A stretch of DNA of 64,000 bases from NCBI RefSeq assembly GCF_009861505.1, contig NZ_WTFT01000008.1:55552-119551 (forward strand). Reading direction: 5' to 3'. The notes beneath the pieces are model-generated. The model worked only from the letters and a program-made list of their open reading frames with translations, was not told the DNA's origin and made no database searches. The DNA comes from Pseudomonas izuensis (GTDB lineage: Bacteria > Pseudomonadota > Gammaproteobacteria > Pseudomonadales > Pseudomonadaceae). Position numbers and translations under genes: made by a program. Below are positions 8,159 through 15,689 of the stretch, piece after piece; the stretch's first letter is position 1, and the number at the start of each line of letters is the position of its first letter.

Positions 8159-9114
8159 GCAATGACATAGATGCCTACAGTGATAATGACATTCAGCCGT
8201 ATAACCCTGGCATGCCAGTGCTCGCGCCGTTGTCACCAAGTCCTGACACCTGGGGAACACTCACCAATCGCGAGATTGACGAGTATCAACGGCAGCCCCA
8301 AAGCCAAGGGCCAATGCTATGGGGCGCGGCCTTGCCTGCCGGAACCACGCCGCAACAGATAAATGCCGTACTAGGCGAAATTTCCGGGGTCTATTTATCT
8401 GATTTTACAAAACTTGGATATCCGTCCGCTCTAATCCATTCCAGCATCCAGTTCTTCACCGACAATGCGACGAAGGCACCGCAACAGGTTCAACGTCGAC
8501 ACTCCTTTACACTTCCAAAAGATCTGAGCAACGACTGGCTGGCGATCTTATTTGCTAATCACTTGCAAGGTCTGGCCGGGACGCAAGCGCAAAAGCAGCA
8601 GTTCCTTAATGCTTCGTTACAATGGCTGGATAAACTCAACGCCCGGTTAAACGCTCAACAAACTGGTACGAGCCAAGAGCCAAGGACGGCCCCCGCCTCC
8701 ACTGAGGCTGTGCTCAATAGCCTTTCCGATGCGGACTACGCGAAAGTGGTCGCCATCAACAACAAGGCCCAAGCCGAAACAATGCAGAAGCTTGCAGCGA
8801 AATATGGCCAATATTCGGTACAACAAGTTGTCGAGATTGCGCAGAATCATCTGAACAGTCTACCGGCGAATGAGCGGGCGTACTTCGATCAGCTCTCGAC
8901 TGGCGGAGTTGCACTGATGAACTGTGTTGAAACGCTCGAATTTTTATATAACGCCGCCATCGGTGCGAACAGTATTCCGAAAGATGGCGCCGGCATTGCC
9001 CATGAAATCGCTTCTTTTGAGGCGATGTTAAAGATCCCGAGCGAAAGACAAAAATACATGCGTGACCCTGCTATGCAGGCTCGTTTGCGTGAGCTGTATA
9101 TGAGGCGTGGCTGA
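8155..9114 (+). CDS. Candidate scaffolding / head-morphogenesis-like protein
   Basis: The largest protein of the small-gene run, 319 residues. A proline-rich N-terminal tag (about 1-42) is shared with the preceding gene product. A globular middle part follows (about 50-165). After a Gln/Thr/Pro linker comes a long helical C-terminal half (about 180-319) ending in EIASFEAMLKIP ... RDPAMQARLRELYMRRG. That ending resembles the C-termini of phage scaffolding proteins, where a basic helix-turn-helix binds the coat protein. No protease or jelly-roll coat signature is seen. If correct, it could direct or resize a helper-phage capsid. Family assignment is by eye only. Confidence 0.5.
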   Translation: MSNDIDAYSDNDIQPYNPGMPVLAPLSPSPDTWGTLTNREIDEYQRQPQSQGPMLWGAALPAGTTPQQINAVLGEISGVYLSDFTKLGYPSALIHSSIQFFTDNATKAPQQVQRRHSFTLPKDLSNDWLAILFANHLQGLAGTQAQKQQFLNASLQWLDKLNARLNAQQTGTSQEPRTAPASTEAVLNSLSDADYAKVVAINNKAQAETMQKLAAKYGQYSVQQVVEIAQNHLNSLPANERAYFDQLSTGGVALMNCVETLEFLYNAAIGANSIPKDGAGIAHEIASFEAMLKIPSERQKYMRDPAMQARLRELYMRRG

Positions 9115-9115
9115 T

Positions 9116-9217
9116 ATGAAACCCGCCAATGTGAGAAAGATCGACAAGCAAATCGCTAAAGAGCAACGCCGTGTCGAGAAACGGCAAAAGGCTCGCAAAC
9201 CCAAAGAGGGTAAATGA
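9116..9217 (+). CDS. 33-residue highly basic peptide
   Basis: A very small ORF that fits exactly between the preceding stop and the next gene. The ATG begins two bases after the TGA of the scaffolding-like gene, and the stop lies one base before the next ATG. About half the residues are Lys or Arg (MKPANVRKIDKQIAKEQRRV then further KRQKARK). It could bind nucleic acid or the acidic face of a capsid. Coding status rests on packing and composition only. Confidence 0.5.
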   Translation: MKPANVRKIDKQIAKEQRRVEKRQKARKPKEGK

Positions 9218-9218
9218 A

Positions 9219-9605
9219 ATGACAGCCAGACCAGTAAACAGAGCAAGACCAAGTTACCGCGCCGACTGTAGTGTCGAGATCGCCAACGGTGCTTCCGTCT
9301 CCGACCTCATCAACTTAACCGGCCACGTCCTTAGTGCGGTACAGGTGAGTTCCTCTTGGACGACTGCTGTGCTCGGCTTCAAAGCGTCGATAGATGGGAG
9401 CACCGCCGTGATGTATGACGTGAAAAACTCCAACGGCGATTTCCTTACATTCCAAACTTCGGCCAGTCAGATTTTAGTCTTCGACCCTGCGACCTTGATC
9501 GGCTTGCAGAAAATCCAGTTGGTAAGTTGCACTACGGCTGGAGTAGCGGTGAACCAAGGCGCTCTTCGATCCCTGGTGTTATCACTGACACCGGCCTACT
9601 TTTAA
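9219..9605 (+). CDS. Probable virion decoration / beta-sandwich structural protein
   Basis: A 128-residue beta-rich protein starting at the ATG with GAGGG eight bases upstream; the longer frame from 9171 would overlap the small basic ORF. The core pattern is strand repeats with VLGFKASIDGSTAVMYDVKN, then a hydrophobic FDPATLIGLQKIQLVS and a terminal VNQGALRSLVLSL. It matches my memory of a common tailed-phage family of head decoration or fibre-base proteins (SxDG ... LDPxxFxGxxxIKLxSGTxxxPVNQ). Presence of a virion-surface protein in an element lacking its own coat gene is notable. Confidence 0.6.
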   Translation: MTARPVNRARPSYRADCSVEIANGASVSDLINLTGHVLSAVQVSSSWTTAVLGFKASIDGSTAVMYDVKNSNGDFLTFQTSASQILVFDPATLIGLQKIQLVSCTTAGVAVNQGALRSLVLSLTPAYF

Positions 9606-9617
9606 GGGGAAAGACTG

Positions 9618-9806
9618 ATGGACAATATTATTAGTGGCAGCAATTCGTTAATTCTGGACGGACGCACCCTACGTGATCAACTAACCCGTACCGGTGAACA
9701 TCCAGAAATCTTACGCAAGCTTAACGATCTTGTGGACTTGTCTTATCTAGATTCCCCGCAAGCCGAAAAGCTGAAGAACCTCATTGCCAAGGTAAATTCA
9801 AAATGA
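9618..9806 (+). CDS. Hypothetical small helical protein
   Basis: A 62-residue acidic-to-neutral helical protein preceded by AAGGGGAAAG. It overlaps the next start by 4 bp (ATGA). The C-terminal helix (DSPQAEKLKNLIAKVNSK) could form a coiled coil. No family is recognised; its position between a decoration-like and a terminase-like gene suggests a particle-related role. Confidence 0.6.
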   Translation: MDNIISGSNSLILDGRTLRDQLTRTGEHPEILRKLNDLVDLSYLDSPQAEKLKNLIAKVNSK

Positions 9807-10246
9807 GTCCTAAGTTAGCGTTAATCGCCAGACAGATGGAACGCCGGCAAAGCTTGGAACAAGCCCCCGCACCGGAAGGTCACGGCCTCGGTGCTGCCAT
9901 CGAAAAACTGATCGCTGATGAGGTTGAAAGGCGCGTTGGTGAAGCGCTGGAAGAACGGGCAAAACAGCAACGTTTGGACCGTCAGTTCAATAAGCCACCG
10001 ATGCCTACGGACTACAAGCAGATCCCACCGACGCCACGTACACCCGCGCCGAAGATCACGGAAGCAACAATCGAACGCGATGGTGCAGGATTAACGCGGG
10101 CCATCGTGGTTAACGGTCAGCGCTTTCTGGCGCAGCGGGACGGTGCTGGATTGCTGGTGCGGATGGTGAGCGACGATCTGGTCAGCGAAGTCACCTACAA
10201 CGGCCAGCCGGTGCCAAGAAAATTATTCGGCAACACCCCGGAGTAA
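9803..10246 (+). CDS. Hypothetical protein with N-terminal coiled coil
   Basis: A 147-residue protein. Residues 20-55 form a charged heptad-like helix (AIEKLIADEVERRVGEALEE), followed by a proline-rich linker (about 60-85). A compact C-terminal beta domain follows, with two similar halves (ATIERDGAGLTRAIVVNGQ and AQRDGAGLLVRMVSDD). The duplicated RDGAGL motif suggests an internal repeat. Function unknown. It is translationally coupled to its upstream neighbour. Confidence 0.6.
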   Translation: MSPKLALIARQMERRQSLEQAPAPEGHGLGAAIEKLIADEVERRVGEALEERAKQQRLDRQFNKPPMPTDYKQIPPTPRTPAPKITEATIERDGAGLTRAIVVNGQRFLAQRDGAGLLVRMVSDDLVSEVTYNGQPVPRKLFGNTPE

Positions 10247-10251
10247 CGACC

Positions 10252-10443
10252 ATGGCCATGCTCTGGTTCACCCCTTTCAGTGATCAATACAGCGAAGCCG
10301 CCGCGTTGGCGCAAGCCTTGACCGATTGGATCGCCAAACAGCCGGCACAGCCACAGCAGCCGCTGAAGGTCTTGTTCGTCAAGTACGACGACGGCTCGCT
10401 GAGTGCAATGACAACGGAGCCGCTGATGAGGTTGGTGAAATGA
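10252..10443 (+). CDS. Hypothetical small protein upstream of terminase-like gene
   Basis: A 63-residue protein beginning five bases after the preceding stop and overlapping the next start by 4 bp. It is amphipathic, with an N-terminal helix and a short C-terminal beta hairpin (LKVLFVKYDDGSLSAM). No family is recognised. Confidence 0.55.
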   Translation: MAMLWFTPFSDQYSEAAALAQALTDWIAKQPAQPQQPLKVLFVKYDDGSLSAMTTEPLMRLVK

Positions 10444-11102
10444 CCACGCGCATCAAGACCGGTGGCCGTAAACGCGGCTCGATAGATCGTGAAGAACGGA
10501 AAGTCCTCACGGACCTGATGGCTGGTGACTTGATGTACTGCTACGCCAAACTCGGGGGGCGTTCCTGGCTGCTGGAATACGCCAAAAATAATCCAAAGGA
10601 ATTTATCCAGTTTGGGCTAAGCCGCTTATGGCCAGCGCCGCAAAAAAGTGAAGATCCCGAAGTGGTGAATAACAACACCCAAATCAATATCGACAACCTG
10701 AGTGAACTAGAAATCGCGCGCCGAATAGCGTTTGTTTTAGCAAAGGCCACGTACTCCAACCCTGCCATAGCACCGCATGTGATCGACATCACGCCTCAAG
10801 AAGCACCGCCTGAAGGCTACGCCAACCCAAACATGTGGACACCGCCTGTTGAGGCACCAGACATGCTGCCGGTGGACGAAGATCGGGCCCGTTGGGCCAG
10901 TGAGATACCGCTGACACCGCAGGAAAGGGCTGATCAAGCTTTGGTGCGAGAAACCAAACAGACGTCTATCGAGACTTACCGTGGCGGCAACAGTCTCGAG
11001 CAAAGCGGCCACGGCATGGCCCAACAACCTGTTGGTAAAGATCCGCGATCCGGGCCGAGGGATCGGATGTTGGCGGCACGGCGGCGCAGAGATTTGCTGT
11101 AA
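10440..11102 (+). CDS. Candidate small terminase (TerS-like) subunit
   Basis: A 220-residue protein starting at the ATG in an ATGA overlap; a longer frame from 10326 would run through the previous gene. The N-terminal 75 residues (TGGRKRGSIDREERKVLTDL ... KLGGRSWLLEYAKNNPKEFI ... LSRLWP) follow the layout of phage small terminase subunits, whose helix-turn-helix recognises the packaging site. A second block (NNNTQINIDNLSELEIARRI) and a disordered, basic C-terminus (ARRRRDLL) follow. In PICI-type satellites a private TerS redirects helper packaging to satellite DNA; that role here is inferred. It is the last gene before a strong terminator. Confidence 0.55.
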   Translation: MTTRIKTGGRKRGSIDREERKVLTDLMAGDLMYCYAKLGGRSWLLEYAKNNPKEFIQFGLSRLWPAPQKSEDPEVVNNNTQINIDNLSELEIARRIAFVLAKATYSNPAIAPHVIDITPQEAPPEGYANPNMWTPPVEAPDMLPVDEDRARWASEIPLTPQERADQALVRETKQTSIETYRGGNSLEQSGHGMAQQPVGKDPRSGPRDRMLAARRRRDLL

Positions 11103-11104
11103 AA

Positions 11105-11131
11105 AGGCCGTCATTGCGACGGCCTTTTTTC
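11105..11131 (+). terminator. Rho-independent terminator of the element gene run
   Basis: A stem GGCCGTC / GACGGCC with loop ATTGC is followed by TTTTTT and preceded by an A-run, so it can stop transcription in both directions. It separates the small-gene run from the convergent gene ending at 11133. Confidence 0.9.
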
Positions 11132-11132
11132 G

Positions 11133-11390
11133 TTACAGGGCCAATCTCTCCTGCCGATTCCGTTGCAGATCCGCCAGCACCAGGGCACCGACATCTTGCA
11201 TCAGGTGTGGGTCGAATAGGTCGTCTCCCCGGTCGTCAATCAGGCAGAAAGCCACGTTGCCGGCATGCGCTAGCATCAGCAGGCTATCGCCGTCTGGGAG
11301 CAGGATCAGGGCGTAGACATCACCGTAGGAGCTTTCAACAAGGGCTTGGCGAATTTGTTGGCGAGCTTGTGCATCGATATTCAGGATCAT
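11133..11390 (-). CDS. Hypothetical protein convergent to the element gene run
   Basis: An 85-residue protein. I prefer the ATG at 11390 because AGGAG lies ten bases upstream; an ATG at 11417 has no site. It has a helical N-terminus (DAQARQQIRQALVE) and a compact hydrophobic middle (YALILLPDGDSLLMLAHAGN), followed by an acidic region. Its GC content is like the small-gene run rather than the AT-rich cargo to its right. I do not recognise it. Confidence 0.55.
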   Translation of the reverse strand: MILNIDAQARQQIRQALVESSYGDVYALILLPDGDSLLMLAHAGNVAFCLIDDRGDDLFDPHLMQDVGALVLADLQRNRQERLAL

Positions 11391-11514
11391 GGCGGGGCGC
11401 TCCTGTTTAGCCTGCATTTATCAAGCGCCCGGCAAGTGGGAATAAATCGGCGCATTTTTATTTTAGACCCACTCAAATCACCCAGTAGAAAAACCGACAG
11501 CAGGTGCCGCGCTG

Positions 11515-12429
11515 CTACTCAATTTCTTTCGTTATCGATTGGATTTTTACCGTAATTTTTAAGTCGCCGAATGGTTTGATGTTGTCCTGAATTCCGGTCA
11601 CTAAGTTAGTTGAGGCGGCTTTAAACATACCCTGCATCAGTTTTAATCTGGCTTCCTTCATCTCCTGTATTTCAGTTAGCTTAAAATGAGGTAGTAGCGG
11701 GGTGTAAAGTTGATCTGCCAATTGAACTGGTCTTGGAAAACAGTTTGGGCTGTAGTATTCATCAACAACCCCCCAGACTCGAATAATAAAGTTAATAGTG
11801 CTTACGAAATCCGACCACTCTATGCCTATGCTGTTTGAGTTGTGTGCAACGGATTTATTGCGAAAATTCAAAAAGCGCTTAATTGATGGGTCTCTAGTGG
11901 CTTCATCTCTAGCAAACTGTGCAGTTATGTAATGAATTTCGTCAGAGTCAATTATGTTGGACTTCTTAATTTCATCGACATCATGTTTCCATATGTTGGC
12001 CAGCGAAAAGTCACCTTCATCATGATTGAATAGCTTTGCTAGCTCACAGCTAATCATAAACGTGATACTTACATTTATCAGGTTGTGAACATAATTATCT
12101 TGCGTTAAGAAGAATTTTGAATCTACTTCATTTATAGAGTGCCAAAACGTATAACTTTCCATAATCTGAAGAATGATTTTTTCAATTCCTCTAGGCAAAT
12201 TCCCGCTTTGATAGTGCGGATCAGCTTTGAGCTTATTTAAATAATCAAGCTGGCCCTGGGTTTGACCAGTTGTATCATAGCCACCGTCAACGATTTCTTG
12301 GTTACGCTGAATTTCCTGATCGATTATTTCTTTATCGATGGTGCCGTACAGAAGAAGGATAAAATTATCTTTTATCTTTTCCATATTTTTGAAGTTGATG
12401 GCAGTGCAATTTTGCTTAAGGCTTATCAT
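11515..12429 (-). CDS. HEPN-domain protein, AbiU2-like
   Basis: A 304-residue, AT-rich gene. The product is largely helical and carries the HEPN ribonuclease signature Rx(4-6)H as FRNKSVAH (Arg190, His196), followed by a helix (FVSTINFIIRVWGVVDEYY) in the position seen in AbiU2-like HEPN proteins. HEPN proteins in accessory DNA usually cleave RNA in abortive-infection or toxin systems. It lies 80 bp downstream of the nuclease gene on the same strand. Base composition and codon use differ sharply from both the element core and the chromosome, indicating a separately acquired cargo. RNA cleavage is inference. Confidence 0.65.
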   Translation of the reverse strand: MISLKQNCTAINFKNMEKIKDNFILLLYGTIDKEIIDQEIQRNQEIVDGGYDTTGQTQGQLDYLNKLKADPHYQSGNLPRGIEKIILQIMESYTFWHSINEVDSKFFLTQDNYVHNLINVSITFMISCELAKLFNHDEGDFSLANIWKHDVDEIKKSNIIDSDEIHYITAQFARDEATRDPSIKRFLNFRNKSVAHNSNSIGIEWSDFVSTINFIIRVWGVVDEYYSPNCFPRPVQLADQLYTPLLPHFKLTEIQEMKEARLKLMQGMFKAASTNLVTGIQDNIKPFGDLKITVKIQSITKEIE

Positions 12430-12508
12430 GGCTTATTTACTCTCGGAGAGTATTATTTTTTGGATGTGTACATGATGTATGTAGATTTATCTGTCGGGGT
12501 TGGGTGAG

Positions 12509-13147
12509 CTATTTTGATATATGGTTGTATCTTTGCCATTCTAGTCCTGTGTCTGTTCTGACTGCGTGGAAGTGATTGGTAAATGTTTTAAAGTGGTCTT
12601 CGTGCTTTATTTTGTTTGTTGTGTTTGGGTTGTGGTAAAAAACTAGCTCTTTAGTTGCTTTGTACATAACTGCGACTGCGCTTATGTATTTCATTCTATT
12701 TGTAAGTAAGCCGTTATGCCTCTTAATTTCTTTAAGGGTGCCATCTTGGGTTTGCATATATTCGGCTGTGCCAAGCATTGCGCTTTTTATGTAGGTTTCA
12801 AACAGCAAGTCCTTGGTGCAAAAATCGCGAGCGTCAAATAATACAACGATGCATATGTTGCCCTTGTTACCATAATCTCTGAGCTGGCCGGATGCGGATT
12901 TAATGCACTCCGAAACGCGAATAGAGCCTATGCTGTAAATTTCAACGGCTTTAGACTCTACTTTTTTTAAAATTGTTTTCTCAGAAGGATTCTCGTCAAG
13001 CTGCTTTATTTCCCAATAGCTCTTTTTACCGCCAATTATAACCTCATAGTCAGGTGTTCTATCTGCTGACTCGACAATTTTGGTATGAGGAATAGCTCTG
13101 TTAGAAAGTATGGCCTCAAATAAGATTTCGGATTCAGTCATGTCCAT
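12509..13147 (-). CDS. PD-(D/E)XK-fold nuclease-like protein
   Basis: A 212-residue AT-rich gene. The N-terminal region has the restriction-endonuclease core: an acidic first helix (ESEILFEAIL), then PD at 32-33 (RTPDYEVIIGG) and E46-x-K48 in YWEIKQLDENP. This is the E ... PD ... ExK spacing of the PD-(D/E)XK superfamily. The C-terminal half is unrecognised. No methyltransferase is nearby, so a classical restriction-modification pair is unlikely. With the downstream HEPN gene it forms a two-gene candidate defence module at the element's right end. Confidence 0.65.
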   Translation of the reverse strand: MDMTESEILFEAILSNRAIPHTKIVESADRTPDYEVIIGGKKSYWEIKQLDENPSEKTILKKVESKAVEIYSIGSIRVSECIKSASGQLRDYGNKGNICIVVLFDARDFCTKDLLFETYIKSAMLGTAEYMQTQDGTLKEIKRHNGLLTNRMKYISAVAVMYKATKELVFYHNPNTTNKIKHEDHFKTFTNHFHAVRTDTGLEWQRYNHISK

Positions 13148-13457
13148 ATGAGTTACACCTACTATTAGAAGCGCGAGAGCTAACGAGGGAAAACGCTACA
13201 CGGGTGACGGTAATCGCACCGTCTGTGAAGGTAGCAGGACACCACCTATTTGCCACTGGTTTGTCGGCTCGTAGCAGCGCGCCTGAATCTGCACCGCGAC
13301 AGATGCCGACCAGCGGCAGTGTGACCCTGAAGTAACCCCAACTAGAAACGACAAGGGCCTGCATCGCTGTAGGCCACCGTGGTAACTACTCGTGGTAAGC
13401 ACTAAATGACCAATGGTTGAAATCTATAAAATTCAATAACTTAGATCGATACCGGGT
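13148..13457. other. Right-end non-coding region of the element
   Basis: About 310 bp without a supportable gene. It holds several short dyads, for example TGCCG-ACCAG-CGGCA near 13300 and GGCCT ... AGGCC near 13355-13374, and the right pair of presumed integrase arm sites. It may also contain the promoter for the nuclease-HEPN pair. Confidence 0.6.
13378..13399. promoter_or_regulatory. Probable right arm-type integrase sites
   Basis: CGTGGTAAC at 13378-13386 and CGTGGTAAG at 13391-13399 are two direct copies 13 bp apart, matching the motifs beside attL. The assignment as integrase or excisionase arm sites is inferred from their presence near both att cores. Confidence 0.55.
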
Positions 13458-13473
13458 CTGGGAGTATAGAAGC
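13458..13473. repeat. attR: right 16-bp direct repeat of the integrated element
   Basis: An exact copy of CTGGGAGTATAGAAGC found at 1139-1154. It lies 18 bp from the lysE stop codon, so attB was intergenic. Read on the minus strand the core contains TATACT, a near-consensus -10 hexamer. Confidence 0.85.
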
Positions 13474-13491
13474 CAAACCCGATTCGCCCAG

Positions 13492-14154
13492 TTACAGGGC
13501 GTGCAACTGCTCGACGGCAGCGGCGCCGACGAACTCGTTGTAACCCGATAGGATCACGTATACCGCGAAATAGCAGAAGATCGCCGCAGATGCCATGTAG
13601 GAATAGCGCAGCAACTTGTCGCCGAGCAACTTGCCGCCGTGGCTCGCCACGAAGCACAGGCCGGCGGACCACAGCAATCCGGCGCAGAGAAACCCGCCGA
13701 GAAACAACGCCGAGCTGAGGGCTCCGCCACCGCCTGATCGGGCGATCAGCGTGCCACCCACCGCGGCGAACCACAGAATCGCACTGGGCGACGACATGGC
13801 GAGGAAAATCCCGCGAAAGAACTCCTTGCGGTGGGAGTTGTGGCCGACCTCGGGGGTCTCGGCCAGCAGCGCCTCGTGGTGGATCGCCGAATAAATCATC
13901 TTCGCCGCGAAGTACACCAGCAGCGCCGAGCCGCCGATCCACAACACCCAGCGCACGGTTTCGTATTGCAGCAAAACGGTCATGCCGGCCAGCGCCAGCA
14001 CGGCATAGATCAGGTCGCCGACGCAGGTACCCAAGCCCAGGGCAAAGCCTTGAAAGTAGCCGCGCTGCATCGCCAGGGTGATCATCGCGATGTTGGCGAC
14101 CCCGATGTCCAGGCACAGCGAAAGGCTCAGCAAGAAGCCACTGGTAAATTCCAT
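13492..14154 (-). CDS. LysE/RhtB-family amino acid exporter
   Basis: A 220-residue inner-membrane protein with about six hydrophobic segments and the LysE-family start ([20 protein letters not shown]) and [20 protein letters not shown] region. The family exports basic or neutral amino acids or homoserine; substrate is not predictable. Length and N-terminus are typical. It is the first host gene right of the element and is divergent from alaC. Confidence 0.88.
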   Translation of the reverse strand: MEFTSGFLLSLSLCLDIGVANIAMITLAMQRGYFQGFALGLGTCVGDLIYAVLALAGMTVLLQYETVRWVLWIGGSALLVYFAAKMIYSAIHHEALLAETPEVGHNSHRKEFFRGIFLAMSSPSAILWFAAVGGTLIARSGGGGALSSALFLGGFLCAGLLWSAGLCFVASHGGKLLGDKLLRYSYMASAAIFCYFAVYVILSGYNEFVGAAAVEQLHAL

Positions 14155-14292
14155 CGACCCAATTCCTTCGGAAAAATTTGTTTACATGGAGGCTGGACAG
14201 TCTGCCACAGCTGCCCGTACATTCCGCCACAGGTCACCGCAGTGACCAGCGTCGCTCGGACGGTTCCGGGCGCTTACGTTATCGAGGCAACA

Positions 14293-15507
14293 ATGGCCGA
14301 ACAAGGTTCGCCGCGCCGCTTTGCGCGCATAGATCGACTCCCCCCTTACGTTTTCAACATCACCGCCGAGCTGAAGATGGCCGCCCGTCGTCGTGGCGAA
14401 GACATCATCGACTTGAGCATGGGCAACCCCGACGGCGCCACCCCGCCGCACATCGTCGAAAAGCTGGTGACCGTTGCCCAGCGCGAAGACACCCACGGCT
14501 ACTCGACGTCCAAGGGCATTCCGCGCCTGCGCCGGGCGATTTCCAATTGGTACAAGGATCGTTATGAGGTCGACATCGACCCGGAAAGCGAAGCCATTGT
14601 CACCATCGGTTCCAAGGAAGGCCTGGCGCACTTGATGCTGGCCACCCTCGACCAGGGCGACACCGTACTGGTGCCGAACCCGAGCTACCCGATTCACATC
14701 TACGGTGCCGTGATTGCCGGCGCCCAGGTGCGTTCGGTGCCGCTGGTGCCGGGCGTGGATTTCTTCGCCGAGCTGGAACGGGCAATTCGTGGCTCGATCC
14801 CGAAACCGAAAATGATGATCCTCGGTTTCCCGTCCAACCCCACCGCCCAGTGCGTGGAGCTGGACTTCTTCGAACGGGTGATCGCCCTCGCCAAGCAGTA
14901 CGACGTGCTGGTGGTGCATGACCTGGCCTATGCCGACATCGTTTACGACGGCTGGAAGGCCCCGTCAATCATGCAGGTGCCGGGCGCCAAGGACATCGCG
15001 GTGGAGTTTTTCACCCTGTCCAAGAGCTACAACATGGCAGGCTGGCGCATCGGTTTCATGGTCGGCAACCCGGAACTGGTCAACGCCCTGGCGCGGATCA
15101 AGAGCTACCACGACTACGGCACCTTCACCCCGCTGCAGGTCGCGGCGATTGCCGCACTGGAAGGCGATCAACAATGTGTGCGCGACATCGCCGAGCAATA
15201 CCGGCAGCGGCGCAACGTGCTGGTCAAGGGCCTGCATGAATTGGGCTGGATGGTGGAAAACCCGAAAGCGTCGATGTACGTCTGGGCCAAGATTCCCGAA
15301 GCCTATGCCCATCTGGGCTCGCTGGAATTCGCCAAGAAACTGCTGGCCGAAGCCAAGGTCTGCGTCTCGCCGGGCGTGGGCTTCGGTGAGTACGGGGACG
15401 ATCACGTGCGCTTCGCCCTGATCGAAAACCAGGACCGGATCCGCCAGGCCGTGCGCGGGATTCGCGGGATGTTCCGGGCGGATGGATTGGTGCAAAAAAA
15501 CATCTGA
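14293..15507 (+). CDS. alaC: Glutamate-pyruvate aminotransferase AlaC
   Basis: A 404-residue PLP-dependent class I aminotransferase that makes alanine from pyruvate and glutamate. The protein starts [20 protein letters not shown] and continues with [17 protein letters not shown], closely matching E. coli AlaC as remembered. The PLP lysine is in [14 protein letters not shown]. The ATG at 14293 is chosen because it gives the family N-terminus; the upstream frame extension has no homologous content. Single-gene transcription unit ending at the bidirectional terminator at 15646. Confidence 0.95.
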   Translation: MAEQGSPRRFARIDRLPPYVFNITAELKMAARRRGEDIIDLSMGNPDGATPPHIVEKLVTVAQREDTHGYSTSKGIPRLRRAISNWYKDRYEVDIDPESEAIVTIGSKEGLAHLMLATLDQGDTVLVPNPSYPIHIYGAVIAGAQVRSVPLVPGVDFFAELERAIRGSIPKPKMMILGFPSNPTAQCVELDFFERVIALAKQYDVLVVHDLAYADIVYDGWKAPSIMQVPGAKDIAVEFFTLSKSYNMAGWRIGFMVGNPELVNALARIKSYHDYGTFTPLQVAAIAALEGDQQCVRDIAEQYRQRRNVLVKGLHELGWMVENPKASMYVWAKIPEAYAHLGSLEFAKKLLAEAKVCVSPGVGFGEYGDDHVRFALIENQDRIRQAVRGIRGMFRADGLVQKNI

Positions 15508-15518
15508 CGACACGTCAC

Positions 15519-15612
15519 CCTGTGGGAGCGGGCTTGCCCGCGAAGGCGTCGTGTCAGTCGACATCAATGTTGTCTGACCCACCGCATTCGCGGGCAAGCC
15601 CGCTCCCACAGG
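15519..15612. repeat. REP doublet
   Basis: Two inverted Pseudomonas REP units (CTGTGGGAGCGGGCTTGCCC and its complement) separated by about 35 bp, downstream of alaC. Confidence 0.9.
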
Positions 15613-15645
15613 TTTCATTGTTCAGCCTGGAAATTGCTCACCCAC

Positions 15646-15674
15646 AAAAAAACCGCATCGCTGCGGTTTTTTTG
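15646..15674. terminator. Bidirectional terminator between alaC and gntT
   Basis: The hairpin AACCGCA-TCGC-TGCGGTT is flanked by A-run and T-run on both sides, serving both convergent genes. Confidence 0.9.
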
Positions 15675-15689
15675 TATCTAGCGGATCGC

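Noticed and set aside
12509..13147. Classical restriction-modification system
   Set aside because: No DNA methyltransferase nearby; the partner is a HEPN protein.
1139..13473. Interpretation as complete prophage
   Set aside because: No portal, major capsid, large terminase, tail or lysis gene could be recognised.
1139..13473. Interpretation as integrative conjugative element
   Set aside because: No relaxase, coupling protein or type IV secretion gene.
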